This document shows, piece by piece, positions 8,108 through 14,308 of a stretch of DNA of 14,911 bases (position 1 is its first letter; every line of letters starts with the position of its first letter). The DNA lies in the NCBI GenBank assembly GCA_017694215.1, contig JADIND010000113.1, positions 1 to 14,911 of the forward strand. The letters run 5' to 3'. The notes below the pieces were generated by a model. That model saw only the letters and a program-made list of their open reading frames with translations, had not been told where the DNA came from and made no database searches. A program made the translations under genes and the position numbers. The DNA is from Candidatus Scatousia excrementipullorum. GTDB taxonomy: Bacteria; Cyanobacteriota; Vampirovibrionia; Gastranaerophilales; Gastranaerophilaceae.

Positions 8108-8137
8108 TTGACTTTATACGTAAATTTTTAGTATAAT
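8108..8137 (+). promoter_or_regulatory. mlaE promoter, predicted leaderless start
   Basis: TTGACT (-35, 8108-8113) and TATAAT (-10, 8132-8137) are separated by 18 bases. The mlaE ATG starts at 8144, seven bases after the -10, which is where transcription would begin. It sits in the 37-base gap after gatD, so mlaE-mlaF can be transcribed independently of gatD. Confidence 0.68.
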
Positions 8138-8143
8138 CAAGGA

Positions 8144-8953
8144 ATGGGAAGCTTACGAATATATTTAAAACAATCGGCAACTTATAAGATTTACAAAGCT
8201 TGTATAAGAAATTTAGTCGATTTTTTGGATACACTCGGCAATATTATTATCAACGGTTTCGCCGCACTTAAGTATATTCTGAAATGGGATGTTCAGTGGA
8301 AAGAATTGATTGAACAGTGTTCCCGATTCGGTGTAAGCTCACTCCCGATAACAATATCTATTGTTGCTATGACCTCTGTTATTGTAGCCTCACAGGTTGC
8401 TTCGGAAATGGTTAAACAGGGCGGCGGAAATTTTGTCGGTCTGTTGATGACAATGCTTATCGTCAGAGAAGTCGGTGCAATTATGTCAGGATTTGCAATT
8501 ATCTCAATGATTGGGTCTTCTATAGCTTCCGAAATTGCTACAATGAGAGTAACCGAACAAATTGACGCAATTAAAGTATTAAAAGTTGACCCGATAAGAT
8601 ACCTCTTTGTTCCGAGAATACTCTCGGGATTAATTATGATGCCGCTTGTTGTTGTAGTTGCTTCCGTAACAGGTGTTATAGCAGGAGCTGTAACGACTGA
8701 TATGACGACAGATTTGGGATTCAGAGCCTATTTTGATTCGGCATGGTTCGGGATTTATATGAAAGATTTAACGGTCTGCCTTTTAAAATCAATCTGCTTT
8801 GGAGGAACTATCGCACTTATAAGTTCTTCATGCGGCTACACAGCTTCTGGCGGAGCAAAAGGGGTCGGACTTGCCACAACAAAAGCCGTTGTGTGGTCAT
8901 TCGTTGCAATAGTCATCTGGGATATGATTTTTGCAATAGCATTTTTCTTCTAA
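8144..8953 (+). CDS. mlaE: MlaE-family ABC lipid transporter permease
   Basis: MlaE permeases sit in the inner membrane and, with an MlaF-type ATPase and an MCE-domain substrate protein, move phospholipids between the inner and outer membranes; the plastid homologue is TGD1. The 269-residue product has a soluble amphipathic N-terminus (about 1-65) and then several hydrophobic segments (about 67-85, 97-125, 155-182, 208-230, 248-269). The family signature runs SSIASEIATMRVTEQIDAI (125-143) followed by KVLKVDPIRYLFVPR, closely like known MlaE proteins. mlaF follows after 19 bases. No MCE protein gene lies nearby. The ATG at 8144 is chosen because it immediately follows a consensus promoter and starts a typical MlaE N-terminus; GGAA just before it is too close to act as a Shine-Dalgarno. 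Confidence 0.92.
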   Translation: MGSLRIYLKQSATYKIYKACIRNLVDFLDTLGNIIINGFAALKYILKWDVQWKELIEQCSRFGVSSLPITISIVAMTSVIVASQVASEMVKQGGGNFVGLLMTMLIVREVGAIMSGFAIISMIGSSIASEIATMRVTEQIDAIKVLKVDPIRYLFVPRILSGLIMMPLVVVVASVTGVIAGAVTTDMTTDLGFRAYFDSAWFGIYMKDLTVCLLKSICFGGTIALISSSCGYTASGGAKGVGLATTKAVVWSFVAIVIWDMIFAIAFFF

Positions 8954-8972
8954 TTAAATAAGGATAAAATTT

Positions 8973-9692
8973 ATGAGTATTGAAGTAAAAAATCTTGTTA
9001 AAATATACGATGACAAAAAAGTTATAGATAATGTTTCATTTAAGGTTGAAAATGGTGAAACTCTTGCTATTGTCGGATTCAGCGGTTCCGGAAAAAGTAC
9101 AATATTAAAACTTATATGCGGACTGACAGAAAAAGACAGCGGAGAAATTATAACGTCAAAAGGCGATATCGCAATGGTATTTCAGTACTCTGCTTTGTTT
9201 GACTCTCTTAATGTCGCTGATAATATCTCTTTTGCACTAAGAGAACGCAAAGATCTCAGAAACAAATACAACGAAGATGATTTAAGAGAAATAGTTTCAC
9301 AAAAACTGGAACTTGTAGGCTTAAAGGGTATTGAACAAAAATTTCCGTCAGAACTTTCAGGCGGTATGCAAAAACGTGTAAGCTTTGCAAGAGCAATCGT
9401 TACAGAACCGAATACAATACTCTATGACGAACCTACAGCCGGTCTGGATCCGATATCTTCAACCCTTATTGAAGACTACATTGTCCGCCTTAAAGACGAA
9501 ACCAACGCTGCCTCTATCGTTGTAACCCACCAGATGTCAACGATTACCCGAACCGCAAACAAAGTTATTATGCTATATGGCGGAAAAATTGTATTTAACG
9601 GCACGCCTGAAGAAATGCTGAAACAGGATACACCTTATACAAAACAGTTTGTAACGGCATCACTTGACGGTCCGATGAAAATGATTGCATAA
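8973..9692 (+). CDS. mlaF: MlaF-type ABC transporter ATP-binding protein
   Basis: This 239-residue cytoplasmic ATPase powers the MlaE-type lipid transporter encoded just upstream. All nucleotide-binding elements are intact: Walker A GFSGSGKS (35-42), Q-loop Gln71 in MVFQYSALFDSLNV, which is the Mla/TGD-type version of this region, signature LSGGM (128-132), Walker B TILYDEPTAGLDP with Glu153, and the switch His186 in VVTHQ. An AAGGA Shine-Dalgarno lies about 8 bases before the ATG at 8973, and the 19-base spacing from mlaE implies co-transcription. The aminotransferase gene follows 20 bases after the stop with no terminator between. The C-terminus is short and lacks the extended tail of E. 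coli MlaF. Confidence 0.93.
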   Translation: MSIEVKNLVKIYDDKKVIDNVSFKVENGETLAIVGFSGSGKSTILKLICGLTEKDSGEIITSKGDIAMVFQYSALFDSLNVADNISFALRERKDLRNKYNEDDLREIVSQKLELVGLKGIEQKFPSELSGGMQKRVSFARAIVTEPNTILYDEPTAGLDPISSTLIEDYIVRLKDETNAASIVVTHQMSTITRTANKVIMLYGGKIVFNGTPEEMLKQDTPYTKQFVTASLDGPMKMIA

Positions 9693-9712
9693 ATAAACAA
9701 GAAAGAAGGGAT

Positions 9713-10990
9713 ATGAATATGATTACAAAGGAAAAGTTTATCAACAAGCTTTTTAACAAAGACGTAATGTCGTTAGACACTTACATTATGTTCAGACTGA
9801 AAGAAAAAACAGAACAACTAAAACCTGAACTTATTGCCAAAAACAGAGCACCAATTTCACTTTCCATGGGAGCCCCGACAGCAAACCCGCCTAAACAGCT
9901 CATTGATAAACTTAAAGCCATACTTGATGAAGGCAACGGCATACATGCCTATTCAGTACCTAAAGGAGAACCTTATTTCAGAAAAGCATGTGCTGAAAGA
10001 ATGAAAAATCGTTTCGGAGTAGAACTTAATCCTGATACGGAAATATTTTCATTAATCGGCTCGAAAGAAGGTATTGCAAACCTTATCAGATTTATGATTA
10101 CGCCTAAAGAAGAGTTAAAAGAAAAAGACATAATAATGGTGCCGGATCCGTGCTACGCCTCATACCTGCAATTTATACAATGCTCCGGCGGCTATGCATT
10201 TCCTGTACCTTTAACAGAAGAAAACCACTATATGCCTGATATGGAGCAAGTATGGCAAAATCTGCTTAACCAAGGGTTTAATCCTGATAAAGTTAAGGCA
10301 CTTATGATTAATTATCCGAATAACCCGCTGGGTGCAAGTGCAACCAGAGAATACGTCCAAAAAGTAATCGATTTCTGTAAAAAACACGAAATTCTCCTTA
10401 TTTCAGATGCGGCATACTGCGATTTGTACTTTGCAGATGATGAAAAGCCTTTCAGCATCTTTGAATTAGAAGGAGCAAAAGATATAGGAATAGAATTTTA
10501 CAGTCTTTCTAAACCATACGCAATCACTGGCTGGAGGCTGGGCTGGGTCTGCGGAAACAGCGATGTAATTCAAAGATTCGGAAAAGGTAAATCAACAATA
10601 GATAACGGTATTTTTAAAGCTTTACAAAAAGCCTGTGCCGAATATATTAATACGGAAGATGCTGAAAAATATATTGAAAAAGGTAATCTGGACTATAAAC
10701 GCAAACAAGCCATTATGGTCAAAGGATTCAAGGAACTTGGCTGGCCTATTGATGAAAAAACAGTTCCTCATACAACATTCTATCTCTGGCTTCCTATACC
10801 GAAAAGATACTCATCTGCCTTTGATTTTTGTGCTGATGTACTGGAAAAATCAGGAGTTGTACTGGTTCCGGGCAACGCTTTCGGAAATCACGGAGAAGGA
10901 TACTTCAGACTGTCGTATGTTGCAAGTGATGAACAGCTTCAGGAAGTTATTGACAGATTTAAAGCCGACGGGTTTTATTTCAATAAATAA
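9713..10990 (+). CDS. Class I/II PLP-dependent aminotransferase (DapL2/AlaC-like)
   Basis: A cytoplasmic pyridoxal-phosphate aminotransferase of 425 residues. Key elements: GIHAYSVPKGEPYFRKA (76-92), IGSKEGIANL (115-124), NYPNNPLG (200-207), DAAYCDLYF with Asp232 and Tyr235, the Schiff-base Lys267 in SLSKPYAITGWRLGW, and Arg399 in GYFRLSYV for the substrate carboxylate. The IGSKEG motif and overall layout place it near LL-diaminopimelate aminotransferases of the second type and AlaC-type alanine aminotransferases. In a cyanobacterial relative a DapL role in lysine and cell-wall synthesis would be plausible, but substrate specificity cannot be read from the sequence, so no symbol is given. A GAAGGG Shine-Dalgarno ends at 9710, only 2 bases from the ATG at 9713 but 8 from a second ATG at 9719, so 9719 may be the true start. 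It follows mlaF by 20 bases and ends the operon at an intrinsic terminator. Confidence 0.9.
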   Translation: MNMITKEKFINKLFNKDVMSLDTYIMFRLKEKTEQLKPELIAKNRAPISLSMGAPTANPPKQLIDKLKAILDEGNGIHAYSVPKGEPYFRKACAERMKNRFGVELNPDTEIFSLIGSKEGIANLIRFMITPKEELKEKDIIMVPDPCYASYLQFIQCSGGYAFPVPLTEENHYMPDMEQVWQNLLNQGFNPDKVKALMINYPNNPLGASATREYVQKVIDFCKKHEILLISDAAYCDLYFADDEKPFSIFELEGAKDIGIEFYSLSKPYAITGWRLGWVCGNSDVIQRFGKGKSTIDNGIFKALQKACAEYINTEDAEKYIEKGNLDYKRKQAIMVKGFKELGWPIDEKTVPHTTFYLWLPIPKRYSSAFDFCADVLEKSGVVLVPGNAFGNHGEGYFRLSYVASDEQLQEVIDRFKADGFYFNK

Positions 10991-11014
10991 ACAAAAATTC
11001 TATAAATACGAAGA

Positions 11015-11046
11015 CTCCCGTTTATATAACTAACGGGAGCTTTTTT
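11015..11046 (+). terminator. Intrinsic terminator after the aminotransferase gene
   Basis: Perfect 8-base arms CTCCCGTT (11015-11022) and AACGGGAG (11032-11039) enclose a 9-base AT-rich loop and are followed by C and six T (11041-11046). This closes the mlaE-mlaF-aminotransferase unit. On the minus strand the same stem is followed by only a weak T-rich stretch, so it may partly stop the convergent transcript from 11082-11960. Confidence 0.92.
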
Positions 11047-11081
11047 ATATTAAATAAATTACGAAAAATTAAACTAATTAA

Positions 11082-11447
11082 CTAACAGCTTAAAGCCATT
11101 AAAGCTTTAACAGAACGTGCATTATCTCTGACTTCTTCTTCAGTGTGATTTTCAACGGTATCTTCAAGAATTTTAATAGCTTCAGACTTGTCTTCAAGAG
11201 CAAGGAGTTCATTAATCGTACTCATGGCAACAAGCGTACTCAAATCGTTGATACCTTTACCTTTATTAGAAATAACAACTTCCAGAGCATCGTGAACATT
11301 TTTCTTAACCAGAGCACGGGAAGTCATTTCTCTGACTTCATCTATTGCAGAGTTGGTGCCTACTTCATTAAGAACTCTGATAGAATCAGGGTCTTGATGA
11401 CGTGATAAAGCTTCAATAATATTTTTTACATTTCTTCTGTCTTTCAT
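11082..11447 (-). CDS. Small helical protein with HEAT-like repeats, unknown function
   Basis: This 121-residue protein is not recognised as a named family. It is predicted all-helical and cytoplasmic, without signal peptide or membrane segment. Two stretches look like second helices of HEAT-type repeats, DEVREMTSRALVKK (36-49) and EEVRDNARSVKALMAL (104-119), with helix-forming segments between (DALEVVISNKG, STINELLALEDKSEAIKILE). Such short alpha-solenoids usually bind other proteins. The start is firm: GGAGGA lies 6 to 8 bases before the ATG. It follows the 166-residue gene by only 12 bases on the same strand, so the two are almost certainly co-transcribed and perhaps act together. Its stop is about 40 bases from the terminator of the convergent aminotransferase gene. 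Confidence 0.82.
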   Translation of the reverse strand: MKDRRNVKNIIEALSRHQDPDSIRVLNEVGTNSAIDEVREMTSRALVKKNVHDALEVVISNKGKGINDLSTLVAMSTINELLALEDKSEAIKILEDTVENHTEEEVRDNARSVKALMALSC

Positions 11448-11459
11448 TCTTTATTCCTC

Positions 11460-11960
11460 CTACGCTGCAATATTCAAGCCTAACTCAGAGATAAGCATTG
11501 ATTCCAAACTATCTTTGCCTTCAGTTTTACCGACCGGCATAGTTAAATATTTTTGAACGGTATGTTCATCCTGCATAGCATCCCATCTTGATTTGATAGA
11601 CTTGCCGGCATTTGCAAAATCAAGAGAAATTTCGATGTCGTTCATTTTATTCCAGAACCCTACGACACCGTCTTTCATTCTGCCACAGAAAGACACAATA
11701 GATTCAACACCATGGTTGATTTTTTCACCGATACCTGAAATAGAACCGACTAAAGCACTGTACATAAGTTTGCTTTTAGAAGAAACTTTTTCTGCCATAG
11801 AAGGTTTAACTGTTTCAAAAATGTCTGCTGTCAAAACATTACCTTTAAAACTAGTAGCTTTAAAAGGATTAGTATTTGAACCGGCTCTTTGAACATTTTG
11901 TTCATGCTTTGTCGCATTAAATATGCGATTTTTAAAGTTTTCGATTGCTGAAATTGCCAT
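11460..11960 (-). CDS. Hypothetical protein, first gene of a two-gene unit
   Basis: I do not recognise this 166-residue protein. It has no signal peptide. Residues 1-35 are polar and rich in Asn and basic residues, followed by a compact NPFKATSFKGNVLTADIFE segment (31-49) that looks like a linear motif or the edge of a small domain. A moderately hydrophobic Gly/Ser stretch (about 64-103, SALVGSISGIGEKI and MKDGVVGFW) could form amphipathic helices but is not a clear membrane segment. The C-terminal third is mixed-charge (SLDFANAGKSIKSRWDAMQD) and ends in a short hydrophobic helix (LESMLISELGLNI). An AGAGAGG Shine-Dalgarno about 8 bases upstream supports the ATG at 11960. The gene with HEAT-like repeats follows after 12 bases. 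Codon use resembles its neighbours, so recent transfer is not indicated. Confidence 0.82.
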   Translation of the reverse strand: MAISAIENFKNRIFNATKHEQNVQRAGSNTNPFKATSFKGNVLTADIFETVKPSMAEKVSSKSKLMYSALVGSISGIGEKINHGVESIVSFCGRMKDGVVGFWNKMNDIEISLDFANAGKSIKSRWDAMQDEHTVQKYLTMPVGKTEGKDSLESMLISELGLNIAA

Positions 11961-12067
11961 TATATAATCCTCTCTTCTATAAAATATTCACATATATAGG
12001 ATATCATATACCGCAAATTATCAATCAACCTTTTGATGTATTGTTTATAAAAAAACTTATACTTTAG

Positions 12068-12099
12068 TTGCAGATTATAAATCATATTTATGATAAAAT
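12068..12099 (+). promoter_or_regulatory. Possible mazG promoter
   Basis: TTGCAG (12068-12073) is a fair -35. Two overlapping -10 candidates follow: TATGAT (12089-12094, 15-base spacer) and TAAAAT (12094-12099, 20-base spacer, 7 bases before the ATG at 12107). Neither spacing is ideal. No Shine-Dalgarno precedes the ATG, so a near-leaderless mRNA is plausible. Confidence 0.3.
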
Positions 12100-12106
12100 A
12101 AAAAAT

Positions 12107-12877
12107 ATGGGATATGTAGAAGAATTAAAAGAACTGGTTGAGGTTATAGCAAAATTGCGAGCACCTGACGGCTGTCAGTGGGACAGAGAACAAACTCATG
12201 CAACGTTAAGACCCAATATGCTTGAAGAAGCGTATGAAGCAGTTGACGCAATCGATGACAATGATATGACACATTTAAAAGAAGAACTCGGAGATGTTCT
12301 TTTGCAGGTTGTACTGCATGCACAGATAGCCTCGGAAGAAGGAGCTTTTTCGATTGAAGATGTTGCAAGAGGCATTAAAGAAAAACTTATTCACCGTCAC
12401 CCCCACGTTTTTGGAGATACAAAAGTTAATTCGACAAAAGACATTCTCGATAACTGGGAAAAACTCAAGGCAGAAGAGAAAAAGCACAGAAAATCCGCTA
12501 TGGACGGAATTTCTAAAGCACAATCCGCATTAATGACCGCTCAAAAGATTAGTAAAAAAGCCGTTAAAAAAGGATTTGAATGGCCTGATGAAAAATCTCT
12601 CTACGATTGCATATATTCAGAATTTGATGAATTTAAAGAAGCGGAAAAAGAAGGAAACAAAGCCCATCAGGAGGAAGAACTCGGCGATATTCTTTTTGCA
12701 ACCGTTAATTTAGCCCGCTGGAACAAAATTGATGCTGAACAGGCTCTACTCAAGGCGAATAAAAAATTTGAAAAAAGATTTCGTAAAATGGAAGAATTAG
12801 CCGAAAAACCGCTTGAAGAATACTCTTTTGAAGAATTTGATAATTTGTGGAAAAAGGCTAAAAGCCGGATTATTTAA
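12107..12877 (+). CDS. mazG: MazG nucleoside triphosphate pyrophosphohydrolase
   Basis: MazG hydrolyses NTPs and dNTPs to the monophosphate and pyrophosphate, clearing damaged or surplus nucleotides and, in E. coli, lowering ppGpp indirectly. The 256 residues span the usual two-domain form. Domain 1 (about 1-125) has CQWDREQTHATL (23-34), EEAYE (40-44), KEELGDVLLQV (58-68) and RHPHVFGD (97-104), giving the EExxE and ExxD metal ligands. Domain 2 (about 140-256) repeats the pattern with EFDE (172-175) and EEELGDILFATVNLARW (189-205). The ATG at 12107 is chosen over an upstream TTG at 12068: the family begins only a few residues before the VIAKLRAPDG segment, and the extra 13 residues overlap the promoter-like region. 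It is divergent from the 11460-11960 gene and followed after about 100 bases by a small gene. Confidence 0.94.
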   Translation: MGYVEELKELVEVIAKLRAPDGCQWDREQTHATLRPNMLEEAYEAVDAIDDNDMTHLKEELGDVLLQVVLHAQIASEEGAFSIEDVARGIKEKLIHRHPHVFGDTKVNSTKDILDNWEKLKAEEKKHRKSAMDGISKAQSALMTAQKISKKAVKKGFEWPDEKSLYDCIYSEFDEFKEAEKEGNKAHQEEELGDILFATVNLARWNKIDAEQALLKANKKFEKRFRKMEELAEKPLEEYSFEEFDNLWKKAKSRII

Positions 12878-12888
12878 GTATTTTAAGG

Positions 12889-12901
12889 TTTTGTTACAAA
12901 A
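12889..12901. repeat. Perfect dyad TTTTGT-T-ACAAAA
   Basis: A 13-base perfect dyad (6-base half sites around one T) lies 12 bases after mazG and about 80 bases before the 67-residue gene. The loop is too small for a hairpin, so if it means anything it would be a protein-binding site. It is very AT-rich, so chance is a strong alternative. Confidence 0.25.
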
Positions 12902-12916
12902 TATTACACAAAATTC

Positions 12917-12938
12917 CTCAAAAAAAGCAATTTTTGAG
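12917..12938. repeat. Inverted repeat CTCAAAAA / TTTTTGAG in the leader of the 67-residue gene
   Basis: Perfect 8-base arms (12917-12924 and 12931-12938) with a 6-base loop AAGCAA. Followed by an A-run rather than a T-run, so it does not look like a standard terminator for mazG. The stem is mostly A-T pairs and weak. Confidence 0.4.
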
Positions 12939-12981
12939 AAAAAAAATCCTTTATTAAAGTATAAAAGAATTGAGGATGGAA

Positions 12982-13185
12982 ATGAAAGAACAAGAATTAA
13001 ATACTCTAATGTCTGTAGTGTCAGATCCAATTAATAACGTATACAAAATCAACTCAAGAAAAGATCTGGAAGAAATACAAAGAATTATTCGTATATTCAA
13101 TATCTCTGAAGAACAGCACAACAAGCACACTATGCTGTCAATCAAAAACCTTGCAACATTCAGACTGGTATTGAGTAATAACTAA
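12982..13185 (+). CDS. Small hypothetical protein, 67 residues
   Basis: No family is recognised. The protein is polar and probably helical, with no signal peptide or membrane segment: an acidic start (MKEQELNTLMSVVSD), a central charged helix (SRKDLEEIQRIIRIFNI) and a C-terminal half ending KNLATFRLVLSNN. GAGGA at 12972-12976 lies 5 bases before the ATG at 12982, so that start is preferred to the TTG at 12970, which would place the Shine-Dalgarno inside the gene. A TATAAA box at 12960-12965 could be a -10, though no -35 sits at normal spacing. A strong intrinsic terminator 46 bases after the stop suggests its own transcript. The good ribosome site plus terminator is the main evidence for a real gene. 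Confidence 0.65.
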   Translation: MKEQELNTLMSVVSDPINNVYKINSRKDLEEIQRIIRIFNISEEQHNKHTMLSIKNLATFRLVLSNN

Positions 13186-13231
13186 ATTGTCGTTGGAAAT
13201 AATAAGGAAAATAGGAATAAAGAATTTTGTT

Positions 13232-13258
13232 AAGCCTTGCAGTTGTGCAAGGCTTTTT
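13232..13258 (+). terminator. Intrinsic terminator after the 67-residue gene
   Basis: Ten-base perfect arms AAGCCTTGCA (13232-13241) and TGCAAGGCTT (13246-13255) enclose a GTTG tetraloop, and a T-run covers 13254-13258. It separates the + strand unit from the convergent prepilin gene, whose stop lies only 4 bases further. The minus strand lacks a matching T-run, so it acts mainly for the + strand. Confidence 0.93.
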
Positions 13259-13261
13259 GAT

Positions 13262-14026
13262 TTACCACGGGTAATTGTCTTTTATCTGCCAGCCATCCTG
13301 CATAAGTTTTGCCGCACACATAAAACCTGACCCGTCTTTTGAACAATTTTCGTTTATAGTATTTTTATCCTCCTGATAACCGTAAGCCATGATCCCCTTA
13401 CCGGGCACACGTTCAAATAAGAAAACATCCTTGCCGAATTGATTCGGATTACCTGAAGCATTTAAATCTATAAGAATTCTTCTGTCAGCACCGCCGGTAT
13501 TCCCATTAACAACCCCGTCCGTAACACTGCCTTCTGCAGAACCATATCCTGAGTGGGTAAGAATACTCACGAATGTGCCGTCAGATAATATAAAAGGAAC
13601 ACGCTGGGCATCATAGACAACAAGTAATGCATCTTGCAATCCGTTTGCCCTTTTCCATGGAGTTGAGGACTTATAGTTGCAATCTTTTTCGCCCATACCG
13701 CCGGAACAATAACGCAAAACGTTTAAATAAGGTTTCCAGTAAGTATTAAAATACTCTTGAGGTGTCCCTCCCGTTTTCCAATACACTGAGGACTCATTAT
13801 CAGCCTCTGAACGTTTAAATGCCTGGTTTAAGGTAGTATAAACTTTTTTAAGCTGCGATACCGTTTGCACTTTCTGGTAATTTCCTATTACAGACGGTAA
13901 TGTCATTGCCGCAACGACGCCAATTATACCTAAAGTTATTAAAACTTCTGCAAGAGTAAAGCCTTTTCTTTGAAATTTATTCTCATGGGTTAAAGATTTT
14001 TTTAATTGTAAAAAAACTGTATTCAT
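13262..14026 (-). CDS. Type IV pilin-like prepilin (type II secretion/pseudopilin family)
   Basis: The 254-residue product begins with a 22-residue basic leader ending KFQRKG, then the prepilin peptidase site G22/F23 and the canonical FTLAEVLITLGIIGVVAAMT helix, with Glu27 as mature Glu5. Such subunits are cut and N-methylated by PilD and assembled into pili or secretion pseudopili in the inner membrane. The C-terminal part (about 50-254) is a globular head with a Tyr/Trp-rich segment (YFNTYWKPYLNVLRYC) and a Cys pair in YCSGGMGEKDC, probably disulfide-bonded, and ends NYPW. No pilus assembly or peptidase gene is nearby, so it must use machinery encoded elsewhere. GGAGG lies 8 bases before the ATG. 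Its upstream region contains a perfect dyad and faces a divergent regulator remnant. Whether it is a major pilin or a minor pseudopilin is not clear. Confidence 0.92.
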   Translation of the reverse strand: MNTVFLQLKKSLTHENKFQRKGFTLAEVLITLGIIGVVAAMTLPSVIGNYQKVQTVSQLKKVYTTLNQAFKRSEADNESSVYWKTGGTPQEYFNTYWKPYLNVLRYCSGGMGEKDCNYKSSTPWKRANGLQDALLVVYDAQRVPFILSDGTFVSILTHSGYGSAEGSVTDGVVNGNTGGADRRILIDLNASGNPNQFGKDVFLFERVPGKGIMAYGYQEDKNTINENCSKDGSGFMCAAKLMQDGWQIKDNYPW

Positions 14027-14047
14027 AATAATTTCCTCCTATTTTTG

Positions 14048-14060
14048 CTAGTGTCACTAG
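14048..14060. promoter_or_regulatory. Perfect dyad CTAGTG-T-CACTAG, candidate operator
   Basis: A 13-base perfect dyad in the 68-base divergent gap. The octamer TTGCTAGT that opens it (14045-14052) recurs at 14070-14077, so there are three CTAGT-type half sites in 30 bases. It overlaps the predicted start point of the prepilin promoter, where a bound protein would repress. The adjacent XRE-type gene is the natural candidate binder; that is inference. Confidence 0.45.
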
Positions 14061-14087
14061 TTGTATTAATTGCTAGTAAGCTAACAA
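14060..14087 (-). promoter_or_regulatory. Possible prepilin promoter
   Basis: On the minus strand TTGTTA (14087-14082) and TACAAC (14065-14060) are 16 bases apart, each two mismatches from consensus. Transcription would begin near 14053, inside the dyad, leaving a leader of about 26 bases with the GGAGG ribosome site. On the plus strand a weak TTGTAT / AACAAT pair with a 16-base spacer covers the same bases, so divergent promoters may overlap. Confidence 0.3.
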
Positions 14088-14094
14088 TTTAGAA

Positions 14095-14308
14095 ATGGAC
14101 AAGGGATATTTACAAAAATTTGCAAAAAATTTAAAAAAAATTACGCAAAGAAAAAGGTCTGACACAGGATGACCTTGCGTCAGACAAAATATCACGTTCA
14201 ATGATAAGCCTTATTGAGATTGCAAAAACAGACCTTACAGTTTCAAAGGTTAAAATTATAGCAGATACACTTCATGTACATCCGAGAGATTTATTTGATT
14301 TTGACTAA
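14095..14308 (+). pseudogene. XRE-family HTH regulator, split by a frameshift in an A8 run
   Basis: Read from ATG 14095, the frame gives MDKGYLQKFAKNLKK and then runs out of register to a stop at 14161. From 14141 the next frame continues the same fold: LRKEKGLTQDDLASDK, then ISRSMISLIEIAKTDLTVSK, then VKIIADTLHVHPRDLFDFD and a stop at 14306. Joined by dropping one A from the run of eight at 14133-14140, the product is a 70-residue single-domain Cro/CI-type DNA-binding protein, the size of small regulators and restriction-modification control proteins. The downstream frame has a stop at 14132, so it has no start of its own near the join. Everything else is intact, implying a recent mutation, a sequencing or assembly error, or slippage at the A-run. 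It has no evident Shine-Dalgarno. It is divergent from the prepilin, and its stop overlaps the stop of the convergent 165-residue gene by 4 bases. Confidence 0.85.

Noticed and set aside
12068..12106. TTG-initiated longer form of MazG
   Set aside because: The extra 13 residues are not part of the family's N-terminus and coincide with the promoter-like region.
12917..12938. Inverted repeat as the mazG terminator
   Set aside because: The stem is nearly all A-T and is followed by A residues rather than a T-run.
12970..12981. TTG-initiated longer form of the 67-residue protein
   Set aside because: The GAGGA ribosome site lies inside that extension at the right distance from the ATG at 12982.
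14045..14085. Repeated CTAGT motifs as a CRISPR or mobile-element end
   Set aside because: Units are far too short and there are only three; no spacer structure, transposase or target duplication is seen.
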